Below are positions 11,601-22,289 of a DNA stretch of 64,000 nucleotides, piece after piece. The translations under genes were made by a program, and so were the position numbers. Under the pieces are notes generated by a model. That model did no database searches, was not told the origin of the DNA, and worked only from the letters and a program-made list of their open reading frames with translations. This DNA is from Brassica napus (lineage: Eukaryota; Streptophyta; Magnoliopsida; Brassicales; Brassicaceae), in contig NC_063452.1 in NCBI RefSeq assembly GCF_020379485.1, positions 25,116,770-25,180,769 on the forward strand, in the 5' to 3' direction. Each line of letters starts with the position of its first letter. Positions within the stretch are counted from its first letter, which is position 1.

Positions 11601-12478
11601 CCAAAACAATACCCCAACTTGGGTCAAAGGCAAAAGTAACCTAAAAGGCTATTGAAATTACAACTATCCCCTTGTGACCAAACAAAAAAACGGAATTCTT
11701 TTTACGTTTCTACCCCTCGCAAGTCGTCTGTTTAGACGACTTGAAAATAAGTCGTCCAGACGACTTAACTTAAAGTCGTCTGGACAGTTAGTCTTAAACA
11801 TAATTTAAAAATTTTGTAAAAAATATTTTGATAAGTGAAAAATGGGAATTATGTAATTAACATATGTCTTAGGAGGTATAAATTAAGATATAACAAATTT
11901 CAATTGTTTTCAGCATAGATGAGTGAAAGTAGTGAGTCATGATATTCTTAAGTTTATGTTTCATCAACATATGTTGTAGTATTGTATGTGTTCTTAGGGT
12001 TAGATTTTGGAAAGCATTAAAACCGTTTTTGAAAATTTTTAAAATTACTTATGCGTGTTCATTTCTGTGTATAGTAAACACTATTTAAGTATAATTAGAT
12101 TTTATAACGTGGTTAGTTAGTTAATCTAGTCATTTTAGTTTAGGGGTTCATTTTAGGGTCTAGGACGACTTAATATTTTATCGTCTGAAAACAGACGACT
12201 AAATATTAAGTCGTCTGTTGTACATTATCAGCCAGAATAAGTCGTCTAAACCGGACCAAACCTTAAAGTTTACCAATGTAATTTTAAAGCTAACCGGATT
12301 ATTTACCCAATATATAAGGTGATTTTTTTTTTTTTTCATTTTTCGCGATATTCAGAAACCCTAACAGTTCTCTCTCAAAGGCGATTTCGAATTCCCACGA
12401 TTTCCGAACAAACCATCGTTCTCAACATCGGCTATCTATCTCACTTCATTCTCACCGTTGTCGCCGCAGCTTCTTCTA

Positions 12479-12700
12479 ACCCTAGCGCCGCCGATTCCTC
12501 TAAACCCTAGCGCCGCCGATTCCTCTAAACCCTAGCGCCGCCGCTTCCACTATTTCCGAACAAACCGTCGCCCTCGCCACCGTGGTCACCAACGTTCTAA
12601 ACACTAGCGCCGCCGCTTCTTCTAAACCCTAGCGCCGCCGCTTCTTCTCTGTAAACCTTAGCGCCGTTTCTCTGTAAACCCTAACGCCGCTAAGTCATCA
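12479..12700 (+). repeat. Short tandem repeat CCCTAGCGCCGCCG(C/A)TTCC in the ULP leader
   Basis: About six imperfect copies of a 25-33 bp unit containing AACCCTAGCGCCGCCG lie just upstream of the ULP start codon. The sequence is GC-rich, unlike its surroundings, and is probably part of the 5' leader. Confidence 0.75.
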
Positions 12701-12791
12701 ATCTCGAGGAAAAGATGAACATAAAACGTTGTCTCTATCAATTTACTCATTCTCACCGTTTCACGTTTATTTTTTCAGATCTATAACCGCA

Positions 12792-14515
12792 ATGACGAGT
12801 ACTCCAACTCCTTCTGCGACTGGAAGACTTGTAAGTAATTTAAGTCGTCTGGAAAGTCTTCCAACTGGACGACTTAGTAGATGACTTAAATATAAGTCGT
12901 CCATTTGGAAGACTTTCCAGACGACTTAATTATAAGTCGTCTACTAAGTCGTCTGGACTTATATTGTTGTCTTTGATTATTTTGCAGACAAAAAGGATGG
13001 ATATTCCAGAACTCCCCCGTAGGTTATACACATCAGGGGAAGAACCAGAAGCCCACAATAGCATTTCGTATCATACGGATAACAGCAAGTTGCATACTGC
13101 TCTTAGGAAAGCTCTTACTGATGACGAATTTGAAGAGCTCAAGGAGTCGAGTTTGGGAGTTTTCATCAAGTTCAAGGAGCAGGGATTTGGTTGGGCTTCA
13201 AGGCTGGTTCACTACATGCTCAGTTTCAAGCTGGACATTAAGAAGAAGTATGAGATGTGGTCTCTCGTTGGTCCAGAACCTTTGAGGTTTTCACTGTTAG
13301 AGTTTGAAAACCTCACTGGTCTAAACTGCGAGTACATCGAGGACCTTGAGACACCAAAATGTGACGTTACCCCAGAGATGGTTTCTTTCTGGGGGATGCT
13401 GGGAGTTCATCTGGAAGCTGGGCCAACTACTGATCAGATAATAGCAGCACTGCAGAGATGCGGGGATTGGTCCAGGGAAGATCGCAAGCGGCTCGCGTAC
13501 CTCTCCATCTTCACTGGATTCATTGAAGGGAGAAAGTTTTCAACCACTACACGATCTACTCTGGCAAGGCTAGTGATGGATTTAGAACGGTTTGAGAATT
13601 ATCCATGGGAGAGAGTCGCATTTAAGGTGCTGATGGACTCTTTGTGGAACAAAGAAATTGCTGGCTGTTACACCGTGGATGGGTTTATACAAGTTCTTCA
13701 GCTCTGGACGTACACAGCTATGCCGGAATTGGGTGCTAGTATTGGTGGTCCCAGAGCAGACAGTCCGTCTCCACCGATACTTCTAACTTGTTATATTTAA
13801 TATGCAGCATATAGATGCTTGGATTAATGTGCTAAGGCAGAGGTATCAGGAGAACCCACAAGCTTTCAGGAGCGAGCGAATGTGCTTCCTGGATCACAAC
13901 TTTTCCCAGTCTTGGAGAGAGCAGTATCACCTCTTCAAAACATCGGAACCTGATCACAAAGGTTTAGGAAGAGTTCTACCTGGTGGGGCGTCGTATTTTT
14001 ATGACGGATCAATACCTTCATTTTGCCAATCAAACAAGAAGTGGGGGGAGGACATTGATGATATCTATGCGCCAGTGAACTTGGACGACAAGCATTGGGT
14101 TGCTATTTGGATATCGATCCCTAAGAGGCACATAGTCGTCTGGGACAGCATACCTTCATCTAGTGTACCAGACGCATGGGATGCGATAATGGAGCCTTTT
14201 CTCCAGATGGTCCCTTATCTGCTTGTTGAGTGCGCAGCCACCGACGAAATACGGGTCAAATACGGGTTGGAGCCATACACATATGAGAGACCGCTGAAAG
14301 GTGTACCCACGGCCAACAATGGTGATTGTGGCGTGTACACTGTAAAGTACATTGAATGTCATGCTCTCGGTGTCTCCTTTGACCCTAAAGACTTTGCTAG
14401 GTGCAACGCAAAGAAAATGAGGGATAATATGGCGGTGGATATATGGAAGGAGCTTGTTGATCAGCATCTAAAAGAAAATGTGGATGGTGATAGGTTCGTG
14501 GGCTTGTATGATTAG
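12792..14515 (+). pseudogene. DUF1985 + Ulp1-like (C48) cysteine protease of a MULE, internally deleted
   Basis: Exon 1 (12792-12830, MTSTPTPSATGRL) ends at GTAAGT; the acceptor TTTTGCAG leads in phase to exon 2 at 12988. Exon 2 gives a DUF1985 domain (ALTDDEFEELKESSLGVFIK, LRFSLLEFENLTGLNCEY, WTYTAMPELGASIGGP) and then runs into TAA at 13798-13800. A second frame from 13802/13808 encodes a Ulp1 peptidase domain with the expected His (LDDKHWVAIWI), Asp (HIVVWDSIPS) and Cys (ANNGDCGVYTVKYIE). Ulp1 enzymes cut SUMO from its precursor or conjugates. The region that normally lies between the two domains is missing and the frames differ, so a deletion joined them. The TATGCAG at 13801-13807 could act as an acceptor, but no in-phase donor was found. 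The 157-nt intron 12831-12987 is made largely of GTCGTC palindromes. Confidence 0.82.
12838..12958. repeat. GTCGTC/GACGAC palindromes inside the ULP intron
   Basis: Several units such as AAGTCGTCTGGAAAG, TGGACGACTTAGTAG and AAGTCGTCTACTAAGTCGTC lie back to back. Matching units occur at 11718-11790, 12165-12248 and 14650-14740, always outside coding parts. Confidence 0.85.
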
Positions 14516-16230
14516 ATTAGTGTTTGTATTTGAACTTGTCTTTGTATTTGAATATATAAGTTGAACTTGTAAATATATAAGTTGTAAATATATAAGTTGT
14601 CTGGAAGATTAGTGTTTGTATTTGAACTTGTAAATATATAAGTTGTCTGGAAGAAATAAGTCGTCTGGAAGGTTTTCCAACTGGACGACTTACAAATAAG
14701 TCGTCTAGAAGGTTTGGACGACTTACAAATAAGTCGTCCTCGGGTTGCCCAAGGAAACACCTTATCACACGCACTTTTAATGGCCTTGTGCCGGTCGGAG
14801 ACTATCACCAGAGGCTTGTCATGAGATATACAACTAGCCAATTTTGTGAAAAACCATTCCCAAGAAGGTATATCTTCCTCATCCACGATCCCAAAAGCCA
14901 ATGGGAATATCTGAAAATTGCCATCTTGTGCGGCTGCAACTAACATAGTTCCTCCATACTTTCCACTTAGGTGAGTTCCATCCACCACAATGACCCTTCT
15001 CTGATACTTAAAACCTTTGATAGAAGCTCCAAAAGAGAGAAATAGATACTTAAATCTTTTCATAGAATCAAGTTCTATCGCCGTGATAGAATCAGGATTT
15101 GCAATGGAGATTTGCTCGAGATATGATGCCAGACGCGAATACCCTTCTTCTGCTGATCCTCTCACCAATCTTTGTGCATATAACAGTGCTCTGTATGAAG
15201 TGGTGTAATCAAGCGCCATGCCAAACATGTTCCTCATTGCATCAGTGATATGCTGCGGAGTTATCCCATCAATGATTCCAACACGATCAATGAAAAGACT
15301 ACCTACATACTTCGGAGTACAGTGTCTCCGCTGAGCGATTCGGTCTCCCGCTGAGCATAAATGTTTTTCCACATACTTTGTTACCCAAAACGTGTTTGTC
15401 CCATGTTTGACACTCGCTCTGACCTTCCATCCACAATAGCTAACCGGACATGTTGCCACAACGAGAGTTTTCGTTGATTTGTATAATTTGAAAGAAAACT
15501 TATCCCTCACTGCTGCCAACCGCAGCTCTGAAAGCAGAGCACCCTTGCTAACAAAACTCTGGTTGACATAGATACTGGTACCATTCGATTTTCCTCCTTC
15601 AATAGCATTTGTCTTAGCATATGTCTTTTGGATTTCTTCAAAACAAATATTATCATCATCTTCCTCGTCCTCATCTGGAACCTTTCCATAAAGACTGTAA
15701 TCCCCACCATTCTGATCCGTTTCACCAACAATAGAATTATCAGCATCCTCCTCCCCATTTTCCTCCTCCTCATCTTCTTCCCATTCACCAGCTTCATCAT
15801 TATCACCAACATCTTCTTCCCATTCACCAGCTTCATCATTATCACCAACATCTTTTTCCCATTCACCAGCTTCATCAATATCCCTTTTCTCTGAAACCGT
15901 TTCGACCTTGCTGCGGCTTGATACACAAAGACATACTCTATGGGTTTTGAGTATCTCCAGCAAGTTTCGAACTTGTCTATCACTTGTAACATGAATGGGA
16001 AGACTGCCTGGAGCCATCATCATTTCTGCTGGTAATGAGTAGCTAATCTCCACACTCACTGTTCTCATGTCCAGGTTATAATCTTCTTGAGCCATTGCAA
16101 CAAGTTCAGAATGTGTTGAATCTTCATTCAATAAAAACAATCTTCCTCCTTTGAGATCATCAACCACAAAATCCCAACGAAAATCTCTCAACAACCATTC
16201 TCCATACACTGCATGTAACTGAAAAATCAT
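14512..16230 (-). pseudogene. Mutator-like transposase (MURA/MULE type), C-terminally truncated
   Basis: The ATG at 16230 directly follows an acceptor TATTTGCAG, so a leader intron is likely. The N-terminus MIFQLHAVYGEWLLRDFRWD is the plant MULE amino-terminal domain. It is followed by an acidic linker with three repeats of DEAGEWE(K/E)DVGDN, a zinc-finger-like MuDR DNA-binding segment (VATCPVSYCGWKVRAS, YVEKHLCS), and the MULE catalytic domain with the first acidic residues at VIVVDGTHLSGKYGG and VIVSDRHKAI. Family similarity stops after CDKVFPWATRG (about 14738). The frame then reads through GTCGTC palindromes to a stop at 14512. The distal half, with the last catalytic acid and the SWIM zinc finger, is therefore absent. 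The protein cannot be an active transposase. Confidence 0.85.
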
Positions 16231-16305
16231 CTGCAAATATTCAAAATAAAACACATTAGTAAACATAGAGAAAAGGGAAATGAAGAAGTTCAATAAACAT
16301 TGCCG

Positions 16306-17135
16306 CAGACGACTTAGCATTAAGTCGTCCAGAAGACTTAAAGGTAAGTCGTCTAAAGAGGTCACTTTTGCAATTGAAAATTAAAAGGGACGACTTAATT
16401 CTAAGTCGTCCGGCTTTGTTTGTTAAAAAAAAAACTTCAGACGACTTATATATAAGTCGTCTACGAGAAACGGGCTAGTTTTGCATTTGACCGAATCGTG
16501 TCAGATCTTTGACTATTTCTGGACGACTTATAATTCAGTCGTCTCTGGGTAAGTTAAAATTTCAATATTTTATGAAAACTTGACGACTTACACGTAAGTC
16601 GTCCTAGGTTAGTTTTGTAATTGAAAAATAAAACTTGAAATTTAACTTTCTCCAGACGACTTAGATGAAAGTCGTCCAGCTAAACGACTTAATTTAAGGT
16701 CGTCCGGGATAAGCAAGGTTTGACCAGAAAATTGGGAAAAATTCTGGACGACTTTGCTTTCCCCGGACGACTTTAAATTAAGTCTTCTGGAGGGACGACT
16801 TTATATTAAGTCGTCTGGTTAAAGTTAAATTATGAAGTTTTATTTTTCAATTACAAAACTAACCTAGGACGACTTACACGTAAGTCGTCAAGTTTTCATA
16901 AAATATTGAAATTTTAACTTTCCCAGAGACGACTGAATTATAAGTCGTCCAGAAATAGTCAAAGATCTGACACGATTCGGTCAAATGCAAAACTAGCCCG
17001 TTTCTCGTAGACGACGTATATATAAGTCGTCTGAAGTGTTTTTTTTAACAAACAAAGCTGGACGACTTAATTTAAGTCGTCCGTTTGACCAGAAGACTCA
17101 TCAGTAAGTCTTCTACATACAGATGACTTACTAGT
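16306..17135. repeat. Dense GTCGTC/GACGAC palindrome array upstream of the MULE transposase
   Basis: By eye about 26 hexamers GACGAC or GTCGTC occur, mostly paired as GACGACTTA-(3-6 nt)-TAAGTCGTC, so each pair forms a small palindrome. Pairs are spaced 40-70 bp apart with non-repetitive DNA between them. Confidence 0.9.
16388..17083. repeat. Long inverted repeat, arms about 280 bp
   Basis: The left arm (16388 to about 16672) and right arm (about 16800 to 17083) are near-perfect reverse complements. For example CGGGCTAGTTTTGCATTTGA in the left arm has its complement in the right, as do ACACGTAAGTCGTC and AGATCTTTGACTATTTCTGG. The spacer is about 130 bp and also holds GTCGTC units. A transcript through it would fold into a long hairpin. 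Confidence 0.88.
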
Positions 17136-17634
17136 AAGTCTTCTACGCGAACAGATCTTGAAAAAAAATTCAAATTCGTACCTTAAACTAGGTGAGATGA
17201 CTTCGTTTGCACACAGGGTCTTCTCCAACCACCCAGAACCTCAAACGAAAGCAACCGTAAGTCAAAACGAAAGAAATATGGCTCTGCAACCATAGCCCAT
17301 ATTTTGAATCAAAAGCTTGAGTTTTTTGGATGAATATAGAGAGAAAGTGAAAGAAATGTTGTTTTTAGTTCATAACAATTGAAACAGAGAGAGTGTAAAG
17401 AGATTTACGTGCATTAAAGGGCATTAAAAGCTCTAAACAGTTCGTACAAGGTTGTTGCCACTATTCATTGCAGTGGCAGTATTGTAAATACTTGAAGAAG
17501 ATGAGGTTGAGACAGTAAAGAAGCCATTTTCGAAAAAAAAAAAAAAAAATGTTAATGGCATTTTCGTAGATAAAGTGCAGGTGTGGGGTTAAAATCTCAA
17601 AAAAAAAGGAGTCAAAAGAAAAGATTAGTTTTCT

Positions 17635-17658
17635 GTTTGACTCCAAGTTTTGAGTCAC
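17635..17658 (-). repeat. MULE terminal inverted repeat, right
   Basis: All 24 bases are the reverse complement of 11577-11600. Confidence 0.9.
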
Positions 17659-17672
17659 TTTTGCAAAAAGCC

Positions 17673-17894
17673 CTAATCAACTATAAAAACTTTATGTTTT
17701 TTGTCAACGAACTGTGTGTTTTCGTAACTTTTTTTTTTCAACATTTTCATTAGCTTTAAAACAGAGTACAATGATCATAGCTCAGTAGCTGATCATTGTA
17801 CTCTGTTTTAAAGCTAATGAAAATGTTGAAAAAAAAAAGTTACGAAAACACACAGTTCGTTGACAAAAAACATAAAGTTTTTATAGTTGATTAG
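17673..17894. repeat. Perfect large palindrome next to the MULE
   Basis: The left arm from CTAATCAACTATAAAAACTT to ACAATGATCA is mirrored from TGATCATTGT to AAGTTTTTATAGTTGATTAG, around a centre of about 12 nt (TAGCTCAGTAGC). Arms are about 105 bp with no mismatch found, and even the T10/A10 runs agree. It begins at the last bases of the MULE. Confidence 0.9.
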
Positions 17895-18881
17895 CATTGC
17901 TCACCAACAACAGCAGAATATTACTAATAAATCCTTTTTTCTTGTGAATTTCATAATATAATAAGATAAAAACACCAATAGACAAAGAGACCAATTTATT
18001 AAATGCCAAGAAAAAAAGAAAAAGTGCACCATGAATTGCAATTATTCTCCTCTGCTCTGCTTTCATGACTGTTTTCTTTTCTCCAATAAAACAAGACTTT
18101 TCTAGTTTTAAAATGTTACTTAACACTATTCCAGATTTGATTAGAAACTTAATCACTTTAATTAATTAAACTTTTGTTAATCATATCATTTAACAGTACT
18201 ACTTATTTATAATTTACATATTTTCAGAAAAAACCCATAACCGAACTTTATAACAGCAGCAAAAAGCTACATGTAATCGGCGGAATCTCTCACTTTATTC
18301 TCTTGTCTCTAACTTTTGCCATTGTTGGTCGAAAGCTAAATCCTTTTCAGCAAATCTATTACAGGTACGCATCTCAAAAACCCTAATTTCATTACCGTCT
18401 TTGTCGTGGGTTATTGTTCTTTTTCTTTCCTGATCTGATATCTCTCATCTCCTTCGCCATTCTCGAGATCTCATTATTAAACTTTATCCACTGAATTGTT
18501 CTGAAGCTTTCTTAACGATAACGTAAATGTTGGCCGACAAACAAAAGAAGCAAAATTGGCTTATGTTTCTCACTAACTAGTTCAAGTAATGTTTCTCTTT
18601 CTGGGATGTCTGATCTGCTAGATTTGTCTGCAGGCAGGTTGGTTTTGCTTAAGCCAAGATTCGATTGGCATTGCCTTGAGAGTTAAATCTTCAATTGGGC
18701 TTACATCAAGATCTATTACCTGAGTGCCTATTTCCTGATTTGGATCATCAGAGTGTAAAAACCTAAACTTTCTTCTTAGGATTGTGAGCCTCAAGCTTTT
18801 CCACAGATGGGCTTGATCAGGTGATGAGACTATGTACTACTTCAAGATTGGGACAGCAAGAGGAAGTATTTGGTTTCTGAT
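17895..18881 (+). promoter_or_regulatory. Promoter and 5' leader region of QUL2
   Basis: 17895 to about 18240 is AT-rich with no features. From about 18240 the composition becomes transcript-like. A leader intron is likely: donor ATTACAG/GTACGC at about 18364 and an acceptor near CTGCAG at about 18634. No upstream coding frame is supported. Confidence 0.45.
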
Positions 18882-21825
18882 ATGACAAGTCCTTGGTACA
18901 AGAGTCTTTCCTCTGTTTTTGGTCTCAGAGGGTTGCTGTTCTTTATACTCGGTGTCGTGGCTCTTGTTACCATTTTAGCACCATTGACATCAAACTCATA
19001 CGAAGCTTCTTCAGCGCTAGTTCCCAACGTTTATAGTAACTATAGGAGGATAAAGGAGCAAGCTGCTGTTGATTATCTTGATCTGAGGTCTCTCTCACTA
19101 GGGACTACTCTTAAAGAGTTTCCTCTGTGTGGTAAAGAAAGAGAGAGCTATGTGCCTTGTTATAACGTCACAGCGAATTTACTTGCTGGGCTTCAAGAGG
19201 GTGATGAGTTGGATCGACACTGCGAGTTTGAGAGAGATGAGGAGAGATGTGTAGTGCGTCCTCCAAAGGACTATAAAATACCACTTAGGTGGCCACTTGG
19301 TAGAGATATCATATGGAGTGGGAACGTGAAAATAACCAAAGACCAGTTGCTTTCTTCAGGAACCGTGACAACGAGGTCCTTTTCTTGCTTTTTGACACTT
19401 GACAGTTTCTTAAAATATAGTTTCTCATCTTTTTTGGTTGTTGTCATTGTTAGGTTAATGTTGCTTGAAGAGAATCAGATCACCTTTCACTCGGAAGATG
19501 GCTTGATCTCTGATGGGGTCAAAGACTACGCTCGTCAAATTGCTGAGATGATAGGCTTAGGAAGCGATACTGAGTTTGCTCAAGCTGGTGTAAGTCTTAC
19601 TAGCTTTTATATAGGCGTGCGGGTTAGGTTAGTTCGTTTTTTTTTGTGTCGGTTGGTTCTCAGAATTCGGTTGGTTTGGTTCGGTTTGGCTGAATCGTCG
19701 AACTGAACCGAAAAAAGTTTGGCACGGTTTTCGGTTAGCTTGGTTTAAAAAAATTTCTATAGAACTTGGTTAAATTTTGATTTAAATTGGTAAAAAATTC
19801 AAAATTTTTTGGTTAAGTTAGGTTATTTCAGTTTTGATTTTGGTTAGTTCGGTTCGGAATTTTGGTGTAGTTTGGCTTATTTCTTTTTTAGAAAACCGAA
19901 CTAACCGATTTAACAAACCGAAAACCGAAGTTAAAAAAAAAATTTGCTGAACTGAACCAAACCTCGTAAAGGAAACTGAACCCAAAACCGAACATTTCGG
20001 TTACGCAGGTTCGGTTCGGTTGCCTAATCTTATTCATTGTTTTTCAATTCCAGCTTCTGAGATTTCTTATGTTGCTTGCAGATACGGACTGTGTTAGACA
20101 TCGGTTGCGGATTTGGTAGCTTTGGTGCACATCTAGTGTCTTTGAAGATGATGCCTATATGTATAGCAGAGTTTGAGGCAACTGGGAGCCAAGTCCAGTT
20201 AGCTTTAGAGAGAGGCCTTCCTGCAATGATTGGCAACTTTTTTTCAAAACAGCTTCCTTATCCAGCATTGTCTTTTGACATGGTCCACTGTGCTCATTGT
20301 GGTACTACTTGGGACATCAAAGGTAATAAATTGCATGTTCGGTTCATTGTCTTTGAAGTTGGGTGATCATGATGACGTTTTCTGTTTGTCCTTTGAGCAG
20401 ATGCAATGCTACTTTTGGAAGTGGACCGTGTCCTGAAACCGGGAGGGTACTTTGTTTTGACCTCTCCAACAAACAAAGCGCAGGGAAACTTGCCAGACAC
20501 GAAGAAGACGAGCATCTCAACGCGGGTGAATGAGTTGTCTAAGAAAATCTGCTGGAGTCTAACAGGGCAGCAGGATGAGACGTTTCTTTGGCAGAAAACT
20601 GTAGATTCAAGTTGCTATTCATTTCGGTAAGTATGATTGTGAAAGTGTATGTTTGGCTTTTTCTAAATGTTCAAGAAATCGCTAGGCGGTAGTTAAGCGT
20701 TTTATAGGGGATTATTGATTAGGCAAATGTCTAGACCAATTTTTTAACGGCTTAACCAATTTTTTAAAAAATCATTCTATAAAAAATCATTTCCGAATAG
20801 GAGCACTGCCTATATCGATTTTTAGAACACTGGCTAATGTTGTTTGTTTCTTGTGTATAGGTCTGAAGCTTCTATACCTCTTTGCAAAGAAGGAGATAGT
20901 GTTCCGTATTACCACCCATTGGTTCCATGTATAAGCGGAACCACAAGTAAACGCTGGATCCCTATTCAGAATAGATCTGATGTTTCATTAACTACCTCAG
21001 CTGAGCTTGAAATCCATGGAAAGTGTTTCTTCCTCTTTCTCATTCATTCTTTCCGTTTCACTTGGTACTTACAGTTTCTCAATGTTTCAGGTTTAAAACC
21101 TGAAGAGTACTTGGAAGATACACAAGTATGGAGATCAGCACTTAAGAACTACTGGTCCTTGCTTACACCTTTGATATTCTCTGACCACCCGAAGAGACCC
21201 GGTGACGAAGACCCTCTCCCTCCTTTTAACATGATACGCAATGTGCTGGACATGAATGCTCGCTTCGGGAACTTAAATTCTGCGTTACTCGACCAAGGAA
21301 AGTCCGCTTGGGTGATGAACGTTGTCCCAGTCAATGCGCGTAACACTCTTCCTATCATACTTGATCGTGGCTTTGCCGGTGTTCTACATGACTGGTGAGT
21401 GCGTATATTGTTAAAGATGCCCTTCTTTTCGAATAAGAGATTCTTGAATATGTTTTTGCTCACTGCGCAGGTGTGAACCATTCCCAACGTATCCACGAAC
21501 ATATGACATGCTTCATGCTAATGAACTTCTCACGCTCCTTAGCTCAGAACGGTGCAGCCTAATGGACTTGTTCTTGGAGATAGATCGGATTCTTCGCCCA
21601 GAGGTTCATATTATAAACTACCATTCTTGTTTTTTCCGAAAGAAAACTTTGACATTTGTGTGATTGGTTTAATAGGGATGGGTTGTTATAAGCGACAAGC
21701 TGGGAGTAATCGAGATGGCGCGTGCACTGGCAACACGAGTGCGGTGGGAAGCACGAGTCATTGATCTTCAAGACGGTAGCGACCAAAGACTTCTCGTCTG
21801 TCAAAAACCATTTCTCAAAAAGTAA
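18882..21825 (+). CDS. QUL2: QUASIMODO2-like Golgi methyltransferase (DUF248)
   Basis: Exons were traced at 18882-19375, 19454-19589, 20082-20322, 20401-20626, 20861-21018, 21091-21394, 21471-21603 and 21676-21825 (613 residues). The start is the ATG opening MTSPWYKSLSSVFG; the in-frame TTG at 18870 is not a start. A type II signal anchor (LLFFILGVVALVTILAPL, about residues 18-35) fits a Golgi membrane enzyme. Then come FPLCGKERESYVPCYNVTAN, the SAM-binding motif TVLDIGCGFGSFGAH and PAMIGNFFSKQLPYPALSFD, and the second half with NVLDMNARFGNLNSALL and PFPTYPRTYDMLHA. The QUA2/QUL family is linked to pectin methylation and cell adhesion. The intron after ELEIHG begins GA instead of GT (21019-21020), but its 72 nt are in frame without a stop. 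Retention would give 637 residues. Position next to the other genes supports At2g03480 (QUL2) over its paralogue QUL1. Confidence 0.88.
19608..20036. repeat. Repeat insertion in QUL2 intron 2 (GGTTCGGTT-rich)
   Basis: The intron is 492 nt long, while most other QUL2 introns are 70-80 nt. The extra DNA is rich in GGTTCGGTT on the left and its complement AACCGAACC on the right. The edges GGCGTGCGGGTTAGGTTAG and, inverted, TTAGGCAACCGAACCGAACC resemble a hAT-type MITE. No clean target duplication was found. Confidence 0.65.
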
Positions 21826-22289
21826 CATTAAAAATGTATATATATTCTTCTTTTCACTACACATAAACAACACTCACTAGTCACTACTACACAGTATTTT
21901 CACGGGTAAGTTCTCTGTAAAGAAGAACTTGAAGAAGCTTTTGTAATGAGTGGAAGCTGTTAGCTTTGAGTAGAAGGAAAAAAAAAAGTTAGATTCAATA
22001 TTCTTTGATTCTTCTTTTTCTTGTTTAACTTTGCTCTTGAACAGAACTGTAGCTTCTATATTTTTCATTCATCCTATTTTTGTTTGATCTTTATTTTTTT
22101 TTGTAAACGAGATTGCTTCTTGTTATTTCATTTTTGAAATGTATTTTTTGAAGGTACTGAGATGATAGTAAAGTGAGTTATGTACACGAAATATATTCAT
22201 AAGTCTATGAATTTGTTAAACTCCCGAGTCCCGAGGAAGATGTTTTAGGATGTGTAATTATAATGCATTGTTTGTATAAGCTCAAAATA

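Larger units (their letters stand above)
11561..17673. mobile_element. Mutator-like element carrying a ULP gene and a transposase gene
   Basis: A perfect 24-bp inverted repeat GTGACTCAAAACTTGGAGTC plus AAAC (11577-11600 and 17635-17658) marks both sides. The ends probably extend outward to GGG at 11561 and 17673. Inside are a DUF1985/Ulp1 gene on plus (12792-14515) and a MURA-type transposase gene on minus (16230 downward) that converge at about 14515. This layout matches the ULP-carrying MULEs of Brassicaceae (Kaonashi-type, from memory). All non-coding parts carry GTCGTC/GACGAC palindromes. No matching 9-11 bp target duplication was found, perhaps because the right flank was rearranged into the adjoining palindrome. 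Both genes are damaged, so this copy is non-autonomous. Confidence 0.85.

Noticed and set aside
15507..15992. ORFs opposite or beside the transposase acidic linker (15507-15992 minus, 15628-15894 plus)
   Set aside because: Low-complexity shadows of the repeated acidic codons of the transposase.
16306..17135. GTCGTC array as a CRISPR-like array
   Set aside because: Units are self-palindromic, spacing is uneven, the host is a plant and the whole block is inside a MULE.
17881..18156. 91-codon minus ORF at the palindrome edge
   Set aside because: No conserved content; AT-rich chance frame overlapping the QUL2 promoter.
18870..18881. QUL2 start at 18870
   Set aside because: The codon there is TTG; the family N-terminus begins at the ATG at 18882.
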